Assembly: GCF_030065885.1 (NCBI RefSeq)
Contig: NZ_JASJCS010000007.1
Span: forward strand, 1 to 64,000
Direction of reading: 5' to 3'
DNA length: 64,000 nt
Source: Ilumatobacter sp.
GTDB taxonomy: Bacteria > Actinomycetota > Acidimicrobiia > Acidimicrobiales > Ilumatobacteraceae
Shown piece by piece: positions 33,573 through 41,305 of the stretch. Position numbers and translations under genes: made by a program. How positions within the stretch are numbered: position 1 is the stretch's first letter; the number at the start of each line of letters is the position of its first letter. The notes beneath the pieces were generated by a model. That model saw only the letters and a list, made by a program, of their open reading frames with translations. It did not search any database and was not told where the DNA came from.

Positions 33573-34559
33573 GTGAGCCGCTTGATCGATGCCCCTGCGC
33601 TGCGTGACCACTGGTACGTGGTGGCCGAGTCGACGGACCTCGCCGATGCGCCGCTCGCGATCACGCTGCTCGGGTCCCGATTCGTGCTCTGGCGCGGACC
33701 GGCAGGTGCGGTCGTCGCCACGGCCGACCGCTGCCCGCACCGGGAGGCACCGCTGTCGGACGGCAGGGTGCACGACGGATGCCTGACCTGTCCCTACCAC
33801 GGCTGGACGTTCGGGTCGGCCGGCGAGTGCGTGCGAGTGCCCTCGACGGCCGAGGGCGTGCCGATCCCACCGGCAGCTCATCTCGAGGCCCTCCCGACGC
33901 TCGAGCGGTACGGGCTGGTGTGGCTCTGCCCGGGCACCCCGACGGGAGAGCCGTGCGTCATCGGAGAGGAGGACGACCCCGCCTTCCGGCGGATCAACGC
34001 CGGCCTCCAGGTCTGGCAGACCGACGTCACCCGGATGGTGGACAACTTCCTCGACGTCACGCACTTCCCGTTCGTCCACGTCGGGACGTTCGGAACCGAG
34101 CAGCCGATGGCTGCGCCCGCCGTCGACATCGAGCAACTCGACGCCGACTTCACCGGGTACCGCTACGAGGTCGACGTCAGCGATGCCGCCGGCCGGCCGG
34201 TGCATCGCGCGATGAGCACCGGGTTCAGCATGCCGTTCACCGTGCGGAGCACGATCCGCCACGTCACCGGTGCGGAGGCGGGCCTCGATCACGTCCTCGT
34301 GCTCTGTTCGACACCCGTCGACACCGGGCGATCGCTGTTCACGTTCGTCGTCTGGCGCAACGACGATCACGCGACCGCTCCGGAGGAGGCGATCGCCTTC
34401 GACCGGGCCATCGGCGAGGAGGACCGCCGCATGCTCGAGCGCCTCGACGGCGAGCTCCCGCTCGACGCTCGACGGACGGTCAGTGTGCAGGCCGACCGCG
34501 CGTCGCTGGAATGGCGGCGCCGGCTGCGGGCCCTCGTGTCGGGTCCGGGCGCTGGCTGA
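33573..34559 (+). CDS. Rieske non-heme iron oxygenase
   Basis: 328 aa. The Rieske [2Fe-2S] centre is formed by CPHREAPLSDGR and CPYHGWTF (CxH...CxxH). The mononuclear iron site is in DNFLDVTHFPFVH (Asp plus two His). It is of the vanillate O-demethylase/PobA-like single-component oxygenase type and needs a separate reductase, which is not in this window. Divergent from an amidohydrolase, so an N- or O-demethylation step in heterocycle breakdown is possible. The 3' end overlaps the DMT gene by 80 bp. Confidence 0.9.
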   Translation: MSRLIDAPALRDHWYVVAESTDLADAPLAITLLGSRFVLWRGPAGAVVATADRCPHREAPLSDGRVHDGCLTCPYHGWTFGSAGECVRVPSTAEGVPIPPAAHLEALPTLERYGLVWLCPGTPTGEPCVIGEEDDPAFRRINAGLQVWQTDVTRMVDNFLDVTHFPFVHVGTFGTEQPMAAPAVDIEQLDADFTGYRYEVDVSDAAGRPVHRAMSTGFSMPFTVRSTIRHVTGAEAGLDHVLVLCSTPVDTGRSLFTFVVWRNDDHATAPEEAIAFDRAIGEEDRRMLERLDGELPLDARRTVSVQADRASLEWRRRLRALVSGPGAG

Positions 34560-35442
34560 ACCACACCACGAGCGACATCCCGACGATCACGAGCGCCATG
34601 CCCGGCACCTGGACCCGGGTGATCTCCTCGCCCACGATCACCCACGCCCAGAACACCGACATCGCCGGCTGGCTGACCACGACCGTCGAGATCGTGCCGA
34701 GTGGGACGCTGCGGTGCGCGAAGAACTGCAGACCGTGCGCGAGACCGCCGGTGAGCACCGACAGCAGGCCGACGGCGATCCAGGCCCTGCCCGATAGCGG
34801 CCACAGCTGGTCACCGGCGACGACCAACGCGACCGGGGTGGCAGAGACCAGCGCGACGGGCATCAGGATCGCCATGAAGTCGAAGGTCGTCACGCCTCGT
34901 GAGCGGGCTCGCTTCGCCGTCAGCAGGTACGAGACCGAGAACAGCAGCACGAGGATCATCAGCAGGTCACCGCCCAGGGTGGCCACACCCTGGTCGGGGC
35001 CGAAGAACAGCACGATCACGATGCCGACGACCGACAGCGCTCCCCAGCGCAGCGCAGTCCACTGCGGGCGCTCGTGGAAGAACACGAACCCGGCCGGGAT
35101 CGTCAGCAACGGCGCCAGGCTGGCGATGAACTCCGCGTGTGCCACGCTCGTCCTCGTCACCGCGGTGAACAGGGTCGAGATCAGCAGGCCGAACACGAGG
35201 GCGGCGGGCATCGACTGCCGCCAGGCGTCGCGGGACGGCAGCGGCCGGCGTTGCGTGACGCGCAGCGTGATGAGACCGACCCACCACAGCAGCGAGGAAC
35301 CGACCAGTCGCCACCACGCGATCACCGAGCCGTCGGTGCCGGGCCACTTGATCAGCCCGAAGCTGATCGCGAAGCACATCACCGACCCGACGACGGCGAA
35401 GAGCCCGAGTGTGCGGGCCGAGCGGCTGACGGGGTCGGTCAC
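34480..35442 (-). CDS. EamA/DMT-family permease
   Basis: 320 aa with ten predicted helices in two EamA repeats; the conserved FFHERPQWTALRWGALSVVGIVIV ends the first half and IVGEEITRVQVPGMALVIVGM ends the second. The start is taken at GTG 35442 (VTDPVSRSARTLGLFAVVGSVM). Substrate unknown. Its last ~26 codons overlap the convergent Rieske gene. Confidence 0.87.
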   Translation of the reverse strand: MTDPVSRSARTLGLFAVVGSVMCFAISFGLIKWPGTDGSVIAWWRLVGSSLLWWVGLITLRVTQRRPLPSRDAWRQSMPAALVFGLLISTLFTAVTRTSVAHAEFIASLAPLLTIPAGFVFFHERPQWTALRWGALSVVGIVIVLFFGPDQGVATLGGDLLMILVLLFSVSYLLTAKRARSRGVTTFDFMAILMPVALVSATPVALVVAGDQLWPLSGRAWIAVGLLSVLTGGLAHGLQFFAHRSVPLGTISTVVVSQPAMSVFWAWVIVGEEITRVQVPGMALVIVGMSLVVWFSQRPDPTRGPAAGAAIPATRGRPAH

Positions 35443-35462
35443 GGCGACGACCAGTGGGCCGC

Positions 35463-35699
35463 TCAGTGGTGCGCGTCGCCGTGCGCTGCGGCGTGCACGC
35501 CGATGCGATCCGCGGAGTCGACGTCGTCGTCGTGGTGGAGGTCGGGTTCGATGTGGATCACCTGCGCCGTCGGCACGACTTTCCGGACGTTCGCCTCGGT
35601 CACGTCGATCGCGTCGGTCAGCTCGTCGGACGTGAGGTTCGAGTCGTACGCGATCTCGGCGGCGACGTCGCGGGTCGCCTTCTTGCTGCCGTCGGTCAC
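35463..35699 (-). CDS. Lone CDF-like C-terminal domain protein with His-rich tail
   Basis: 78 aa from GTG 35699: ATRDVAAEIAYDSNLTSDEL, then AIDVTEANVRKVVPTAQVIHIEPD, which resembles the cytoplasmic C-terminal domain of cation diffusion facilitators (VPTARVIYIEPD), then a His/Asp-rich end (LHHDDDVDSADRIGVHAAAHGDAHH). No transmembrane part is present on this strand. It could be a stand-alone metal-binding domain or a remnant. An ATG at 35717 would overlap the divergent SDR start. Confidence 0.5.
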   Translation of the reverse strand: MTDGSKKATRDVAAEIAYDSNLTSDELTDAIDVTEANVRKVVPTAQVIHIEPDLHHDDDVDSADRIGVHAAAHGDAHH

Positions 35700-35715
35700 C
35701 TGCCAAGGTTGGCAC

Positions 35716-36504
35716 ATGAGCGCATCCGGACAGCCGCTCGACGGGCGGATCGCCCTGGTCACGGGCGGCGGACGGGGGATCGGGCGAGCGATCTCCGAGC
35801 AGCTCGCTGCGGCGGGGGCGGCAGTGGCCGTGAACTACCGGCGTGATGCCGAGGCTGCGGCGGAGACCGTGGCGGCCGTCGAGTCGGGTGGCGGCGTCGC
35901 CCGGGCGTACGCAGCGTCGGTCGATGACGCAGATGCGATGGCCGTCATGGTCGAGGCGATCGCCGCCGATCTCGGACCGGTCGATCTGCTCGTCTGCAAC
36001 GCCGGGATCGCCTCACGGGGTCACGCCGTCGCCGACACCGACCCTGCAGAGCTGCAGCGCGTGGTGGACACGCATGCGATCGGTGCCCATCACGCCGCCC
36101 GGTTGGTCCTCCCCGGCATACGTCGGGCCGAGCGTGGCGACATCATCATGATCTCGTCGGTCGCGACGACCGGGCTCTCCGCCAACGGCGCGCCGTACAG
36201 CATGGGCAAGGCGGCGATGGAGGCGTTGGCCTACACGCTGGCGAAGGAGGAGATGCCCAACGGCATCCACGTCAACATCGTGGCGCCGGGTCTCGTCGAG
36301 ACCGACATGGGGGTTCGGCTGGCCCGGGCGATCACCGGACGGCGGGAGATGGACGACCTGCGCTCGCTCGACGCCGACTACCCGTACGGGCGGGTGTGCC
36401 AGCCCGACGACGTCGCCGAGGTCGTCGTGTCGCTCTGCACGATGGGCTACGTCAACGGCCAGCGCATCGCCGTCGACGGCGGCCACGGCCCATCCCGCCG
36501 CTGA
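35716..36504 (+). CDS. Short-chain dehydrogenase/reductase (FabG-like)
   Basis: 262 aa classical SDR: TGGGRGIGRAI cofactor motif, NAG in VCNAGIAS, catalytic Ser in MISSVATTG and YSMGKAAMEA (YxxxK). C-terminal YVNGQRIAVDGGHGP closes the fold. Substrate unknown. The 15 bp between this start and the divergent CDF-like ORF contain the palindrome TGCCAAGGTTGGCA. Confidence 0.9.
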   Translation: MSASGQPLDGRIALVTGGGRGIGRAISEQLAAAGAAVAVNYRRDAEAAAETVAAVESGGGVARAYAASVDDADAMAVMVEAIAADLGPVDLLVCNAGIASRGHAVADTDPAELQRVVDTHAIGAHHAARLVLPGIRRAERGDIIMISSVATTGLSANGAPYSMGKAAMEALAYTLAKEEMPNGIHVNIVAPGLVETDMGVRLARAITGRREMDDLRSLDADYPYGRVCQPDDVAEVVVSLCTMGYVNGQRIAVDGGHGPSRR

Positions 36505-36512
36505 GCGAGACG

Positions 36513-37116
36513 TCAGCGATCGTCGCAGGCACCCGCCCCGGACTCGACCAGGCCGACGAACTGGCCCGTGCCACCGTTCTGCTCGAGGCGGACGGTGACG
36601 ACGAAGCAGCCGGGGCCGGGCACTGCGATCGCGTAGCTCCCGTCGGCGTTCGGTTCCGCTGGGGTCGTCGGGCCGATGCCGGCCAACCGGACGTTCGGCT
36701 CGAGCATGCGCACGGTCGACGGTGACCGCGTTCGACGCGGTGCCGTCGAGTTCGAACCCGTCGCGACTGAGGAGCAATGGCACACTCGGTCGGAAGTCGT
36801 TGTCGAAGTTCGCCTCGCCGTCAGCGCTGTACCCGCAGGCCACCGTCGACTGGCTGAACCAGACGAGGTCCATCGCCACCTGACGATCGGCGTCGCGCAG
36901 CGCAGGTGTCGGGATGTCGCCGCAGCCGATCGCCCCGTCAGCGGACGCAGTGCCAGCGTCGGTGCTGACCGGCGATCCCGATGTCGGCGGGGAGCTCGTG
37001 CTGGCGCTGTCAGGAGACGGCGTCGACACGTCGTCGTCGCCGCAGCTCGCAGCGAGCAGGAGCGTCGCAACAAGTGTCGTGGACCGGAACGTGCGACAAC
37101 CCGACCAAGTCGACAT
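36513..37116 (-). pseudogene. Lipoprotein gene with a frameshift near 36714-36718
   Basis: From ATG 37116 the frame reads a lipoprotein signal (TLVATLLLAASC), a Ser/Thr/Pro linker, GCGDIPTPALRDADRQVAMDLVWF, and FELDGTASNAVTVD. Then it turns Arg-rich. The coding signal resumes in another frame as VRMLEPNVRLAGIGPTTPAEPNADGSYAIAVPGPGCFVVTV and ends at 36513. One extra base around GTCGACC/GTGCGC would account for it. It may be a real inactivation or a sequencing error. The joined product would be ~200 aa with a paired-Cys Ig-like end. Confidence 0.7.
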
Positions 37117-37156
37117 CGGGCGACCACGCTACGACGGTTCGGTGACTCGGCGCCTC

Positions 37157-37579
37157 TCAGCGCCGGTCGGGACTCGGTTGCCGGGCTGCGTCGAGGTCTC
37201 GACTCGCTTCGAGGGCTCGACTCGCGTCGAGGGCGTCGAATGCTCGCGGCCAGAGGTGAGCGCCGAGCGCGTCGTCCGTCGTGAACCGGGCGAAGGTGTT
37301 GCGGCGGATGAGCCGGGCGGTCTCGCGCATCGCCGACCGGTGGGGATCGCTTGCCACGAACGCGGCCGCAGCCTCGGCGTCGGTCCAGGCGGTCATCGTG
37401 CACCAGCGCCGCGGCGAGCGAGATCGCAGCTCGACGCCGAGGTTGCCGGGGGAGCGTCGGGCCTGCTCGGCGATGGTCGTCGACAGCGACAGGAAGGTCG
37501 CGAGCCGCCGCAACGAGCGCAGCTCGGCCTGGGTGACGACGACCAGGGTGCGGTTCGGTTCCATCGGGCTGGTTTCCAT
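37157..37579 (-). CDS. Small DUF3291/monooxygenase-like protein
   Basis: 140 aa. The core LVVVTQAELRSLRRLATFLSLS followed by RRWCTMTAWTDAEAAAAFVASDPHRSAMRE resembles small dimeric alpha/beta-barrel (antibiotic monooxygenase/DUF3291) proteins. The function is unknown. The ATG at 37579 has a GAGGAG site; ATG 37564 is an alternative. The Arg/Ala/Asp-rich C-terminus looks disordered. Confidence 0.65.
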   Translation of the reverse strand: METSPMEPNRTLVVVTQAELRSLRRLATFLSLSTTIAEQARRSPGNLGVELRSRSPRRWCTMTAWTDAEAAAAFVASDPHRSAMRETARLIRRNTFARFTTDDALGAHLWPRAFDALDASRALEASRDLDAARQPSPDRR

Positions 37580-37629
37580 CGGGTTCGGACTCCTCGTGCG
37601 ATCGATGACGGCGTCGGCCGCAACGTCTT

Positions 37630-37643
37630 GACATTGTAAAGTC
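37630..37643. promoter_or_regulatory. AT-rich imperfect dyad, possible promoter/operator
   Basis: GACATTGTAAAGTC matches its reverse complement at 10 of 14 positions and is the most AT-rich patch for kilobases. TTGACA (37628-37633) begins in it. It lies between the divergent DUF3291-like gene and the ECF sigma gene, so a regulator site for either is plausible. Confidence 0.35.
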
Positions 37644-37715
37644 TCGATCTTGACGATGTCACGTCGAGCCGGGAGCTTCCTGAAACGCTCGGGGGTCGAT
37701 CGGGCAACATGGGGT

Positions 37716-38294
37716 ATGAGCGCGACGGATGCCGAGGTGATCGAGCGCTCGGCGACCACGCCGGGCGACTTCGCGCTGATCTTCGACCGACACGTCGGCG
37801 ACATCCGCCGGTTCGTGCTCCGGCGTCTCGGGCCGGACCGGTGCGACGACGTCGTGTCCGAGGTGTTCCGCATCGCGTTCGAGCAACGTGAGACCTTCGA
37901 CCCGACGGTGGCGTCCGCTCGGCCGTGGCTGTACGGCATCGCCGCCAACCTGGTGCGCCGCGAGCACCGGACGCACGTCCGCCACCTCGCAGCGTTGCGC
38001 CGCGAGCACGGTCGCCGCCGCACGTCGTCCGACCCGTGGACCGAGGCCGCGTCCCGCGTCGACGCATCGAACGCGGCGGGCGCGCTCTGCGATGCGCTGC
38101 TCGAGCTCCCCGACGCCGAGCGGGAGACGCTCCTCCTCGTCGCATGGGAGCAGCTCACGCCCACCGAGATCGCGTCGGCGACGGATGTTCCTGCGGCAAC
38201 GGTCCGCACCCGCCTGCGACGTGCCCGTCAGCACGTCCGCGACCGCCTCGATCGAGGTGGCGACACCGAGGAGGCGAGCTTCCATGCCAACTGA
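37716..38294 (+). CDS. ECF-type sigma-70 family RNA polymerase sigma factor
   Basis: 192 aa. Region 2 is FALIFDRHVGDIRRFVLRRL to ARPWLYGIAANLVRREHR; region 4 is LPDAERETLLLVAWEQLTPTEIA then VPAATVRTRLRRARQHVRDRL. No extra domains. The ATG of the next gene overlaps its 3' end by 11 nt, which is the usual arrangement for a cognate membrane anti-sigma factor. Confidence 0.92.
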   Translation: MSATDAEVIERSATTPGDFALIFDRHVGDIRRFVLRRLGPDRCDDVVSEVFRIAFEQRETFDPTVASARPWLYGIAANLVRREHRTHVRHLAALRREHGRRRTSSDPWTEAASRVDASNAAGALCDALLELPDAERETLLLVAWEQLTPTEIASATDVPAATVRTRLRRARQHVRDRLDRGGDTEEASFHAN

Positions 38295-40044
38295 ACAGCT
38301 CGACGACCGGGAACTCGACGAGATGCTGCGCGATCTGCTGCCGCCGCTGTCGCCGCAGTCGACGGCGTGGGAGCAGGAGCGTCGGGCAGAGCTGCTGACG
38401 TTCATCGAATCCGGCGACGTACGGGCCAGGACGTCGGCACCCGCCGGGCCGGAGCCCGTCGAGGTGCGGGCGGACCGGCGCAGCGCTCGGCCGCAACCGC
38501 TGTCACCGCGACCGTGGGTGCTCGCTGCCGCGGCGACCCTGATCCTGGTGCTCGGAGGTGCGCTGATCCTGCTCCCTCGACTGCGATCGACCGAAGATCC
38601 CGTGGCCGGACCGACGGCGACGCTGATCGAGCCGGGTGGGGAACTCGGTGCCGCGTGGCCGGACGCGTTTCCCGTGCTGCCGGACCCGGTCGGCGACGAC
38701 GCCGTCGGCTCGTACTCGCAGGTCGCCGTGTCGACGCCGATCACGTCGGCGATCGTCGGCCGGGTCGGCGACGACACCGTCTCGGACATCGTTCGCTTGC
38801 AGGTCGTCGGGGAGTTCGACGACATCGAGCGCCAGGTGAGTTCAGCGGGTTCCGTGACCGTCGCGGGCGCCGTCTACGAGCTGATCGACGAAGTGGGCTC
38901 GCCATCGGTCACCACGGCGCTTCGCCGGGGCGACCTCGATGTCCTCATCACCGCCGTCGACCCGGTCGGGTTCATCGAGGCGGGCGGAGGTGACGCCATC
39001 GAGGCAGCCAGGATCGGCGACGAGTCGACGATCGAGTTCGACATCGGAGCGCTGCCCGCCGGTTACGAGGTGGTCATCGCGCCCACGCCGCTCCAACCCG
39101 GCGAGGTCGCGGCAATGCTGACCGTGCCACCTGCGGGCAACGGCACGCTCGTGATCGTCGAAGCGTCGAACCTGCTCGTCTCGTCCCAGGACTTCGACGA
39201 CTGGCAACGGGTCGACGTCAACGGAGCGGTCGGCTGGGGACGGGCGGGCACGGGCAACCCGGTCACCTGGCCCGTCTCGGACACGACGTGGGCGACGGTG
39301 TTCGGGTCGGAGAGCGTCGACGCCGCCGTCGATCTCGCTCGCTCGCTGTCGTTCGTCGACGAGGCGACGTGGCGCGACCGGTACGGCGTCGACGCTCCCA
39401 TCTTCGACGTCGACTCGTTGCCGGACGGCGATCTCGAGCCCGACATGCCCGACATGGAGGACGCGCTGCCCGCCGAGGCCGACACGGTTGCGGTCTCGGC
39501 CGAGCCCGAGCGGGTGTCGTACATCGAGCTGCTCCAGTGGATCGGCCGATACACGATTCCTCTCGATCTCGAGCGGACCGTGCTCGGCTCGATCGGTTCG
39601 TCGCAGATCGTGCTCGAGGCGAACGTGGACGGCATCTGTGTCGAGATCGTCGGCTCCGGTTCGGGTTGCCAAGAGGTCGAACGCGGCACACCGGACGGGG
39701 TCTTCTCGAGCTATCCCGACGTCGACGCCAGCGTGGTGAGCGGCGTGCGACGGATCTACTGGCTGGCGCCACCCGACGTCGAGCTCGACCTCATGTACCT
39801 CGGTGAGCCACTGTGCGACCTCGGACGGATGCCGATCACGCCGGGTGACGACGCAGCGGTGTGGGCCTGCGAAGAGACGATCCGACCTCGGACCGACATC
39901 GTCCTCGTCGCCTCGCGGGGTGACGAATCGTTCGCCGCCCGCGTCGAGGACGACACCCTGAGGTTGTGGACGACCAGTGCCGAGTTCGAGGCCGAGGTGC
40001 TCGCCGATCGAGGCGTGCCGCCGACGGCAACGCCCACCGATTGA
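38284..40044 (+). CDS. Membrane-anchored sigma-partner protein with large extracytoplasmic region
   Basis: 586 aa. The N-terminal ~70 cytoplasmic residues (LDDRELDEMLRDLLPPLSPQ) include a short helix typical of position in anti-sigma domains but without a recognisable zinc HxxxCxxC. One helix at ~78-97 (WVLAAAATLILVLGGALILL) is followed by ~490 extracytoplasmic residues rich in Asp/Val beta segments with late cysteine pairs (GICVEIVGSGSGC). Translational overlap with the ECF sigma gene supports an anti-sigma or sensor role; this is inference. Confidence 0.75.
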   Translation: MPTEQLDDRELDEMLRDLLPPLSPQSTAWEQERRAELLTFIESGDVRARTSAPAGPEPVEVRADRRSARPQPLSPRPWVLAAAATLILVLGGALILLPRLRSTEDPVAGPTATLIEPGGELGAAWPDAFPVLPDPVGDDAVGSYSQVAVSTPITSAIVGRVGDDTVSDIVRLQVVGEFDDIERQVSSAGSVTVAGAVYELIDEVGSPSVTTALRRGDLDVLITAVDPVGFIEAGGGDAIEAARIGDESTIEFDIGALPAGYEVVIAPTPLQPGEVAAMLTVPPAGNGTLVIVEASNLLVSSQDFDDWQRVDVNGAVGWGRAGTGNPVTWPVSDTTWATVFGSESVDAAVDLARSLSFVDEATWRDRYGVDAPIFDVDSLPDGDLEPDMPDMEDALPAEADTVAVSAEPERVSYIELLQWIGRYTIPLDLERTVLGSIGSSQIVLEANVDGICVEIVGSGSGCQEVERGTPDGVFSSYPDVDASVVSGVRRIYWLAPPDVELDLMYLGEPLCDLGRMPITPGDDAAVWACEETIRPRTDIVLVASRGDESFAARVEDDTLRLWTTSAEFEAEVLADRGVPPTATPTD

Positions 40045-40056
40045 TCGGCCTGATCA
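40042..40056. terminator. Short palindrome spanning two convergent stop codons
   Basis: TGATC-GGCCT-GATCA is a perfect 5-bp inverted repeat whose outer bases are the stop codons of both the + strand sigma-partner gene and the - strand Coq4-like gene. It may aid termination, but the stem is short. Confidence 0.3.
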
Positions 40057-41199
40057 CGCGCGGTCGACCGTCGCGCCGAAGCTGTCGTACTCGATGCCCA
40101 GTCGCTCGGCGTGGCCCCGACCCATGGCGAGCTGGGCCGGTGAGATGCCGCCCGGCTCCCAGGGGCCGACCGATCCGGCATCGACCGCAGCGGCGGCCTT
40201 CCTCGTCAGGTTGAAACGCGCTCGGAGCTCATCGACGCGCTGGTCGGCGAGCTCGAACCAGTCGACGGCCATGAAGTCGACGTCGGGCTCGCCGTGCAGT
40301 CCGTGGCTCAGCGCGCCTCGCCGCATGGCGTCGCCGATGCGCGTCGTCATGCCGGCCTGGCTGAGCTGGCCGGGGAACGCCTCGAACAGCCCGGCGCCCT
40401 CGGCGAGGTAGCCGGTCTCGAACAGGCTGATCACCATGGCGAGCAGCGAGAACCCGCGCGGGTCGTCGTTCGCCCGGGCGATGAACGCGAACACCTCGAG
40501 CTCGGCTTCGACCTTCGTGCCGTAGTCGGCGAGGACGTGGACCCAATCGTGCTGGGCGAGCAGCGGCGGGGCGGAGCCGGGCGTGCCCGGGAACGCGAAC
40601 CCGCGGGCCTGGTAGAAGTCGTGCACGCCGCGGCCGAGCGTGCCCGGCGCGAGGTCGGCGAGGGCGCCCCAGCGCGCCGCCAGCTCGTGGTCGTGCTCGT
40701 CGGCGTCCCAGCCCGCGGCCTGGGAGTGCAGCGCGGCGGACCGGTCGTCGGTCCAGTCGGCCGTGTAGCCGTTGCGCTCGAAGTCGACGGCGGCCAGCGC
40801 ACGGTCCGACTGGGCGAACTGCGCCACCGTGTCGAGCAAGCGGTCGTCGATCCCCAGCTCGCGGCTGTACGCGGCCACCTGCTCGGCGACCGCGGGCGGT
40901 ATCGGGCGCAGCACGAGCGCGGTGAGCACCATCATGTGCACCATGCGCATCCGGAACATCTCGGCGCGGTTCGCCAGGTTGCGTGCGTTCTGGTGGGAGT
41001 CGACGAACGGGAGGTTCGACGTGTCGACCCGATGGCCGGTCATCGACTCGAACGTCGCCTCGATCAGCAGCCGCTGGAAGTCGGTGTTCCCGTCCGCGGT
41101 GCGCGTCGCGCTGAGCACTCCGGCGGCGTTCGTCGCGGTCTCGTCGTAGCTCGGCGGCTGCAGGTTGACCGTCTCGTCGGTCGGGAACGGAACGGGCAT
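40054..41199 (-). CDS. Coq4-like metal-site protein
   Basis: 381 aa. The central helix bundle carries HDWVHVLADYGTKVEAE, an exact HDxxH-x11-E, the metal motif that defines Coq4 proteins. N-terminal ~130 residues (NRAEMFRMRMVHMMVLTALV) and a C-terminal ~110-residue extension are longer than usual Coq4. Oxygen-dependent Coq4 acts in ubiquinone synthesis, whereas actinobacteria use menaquinone, so the role here is open. A GGAGG site precedes the ATG at 41199. Confidence 0.6.
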   Translation of the reverse strand: MPVPFPTDETVNLQPPSYDETATNAAGVLSATRTADGNTDFQRLLIEATFESMTGHRVDTSNLPFVDSHQNARNLANRAEMFRMRMVHMMVLTALVLRPIPPAVAEQVAAYSRELGIDDRLLDTVAQFAQSDRALAAVDFERNGYTADWTDDRSAALHSQAAGWDADEHDHELAARWGALADLAPGTLGRGVHDFYQARGFAFPGTPGSAPPLLAQHDWVHVLADYGTKVEAELEVFAFIARANDDPRGFSLLAMVISLFETGYLAEGAGLFEAFPGQLSQAGMTTRIGDAMRRGALSHGLHGEPDVDFMAVDWFELADQRVDELRARFNLTRKAAAAVDAGSVGPWEPGGISPAQLAMGRGHAERLGIEYDSFGATVDRA

Positions 41200-41305
41200 C
41201 GGGGACCTCCGTGTCTGGCTCCGGCGATTCTGGATGCGAGTCGTGCCCGCCGTCCAGCTCTGCCCGAACCGGCTGTGGCGTCGGCCGGGCGCTGCGTCGC
41301 CTCGC

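Noticed and set aside
31809..34559. Apparent 916-codon + strand protein ending in the Rieske enzyme
   Set aside because: The first ~590 codons are antisense to surE and the amidohydrolase; only the part from GTG 33573 is a gene.
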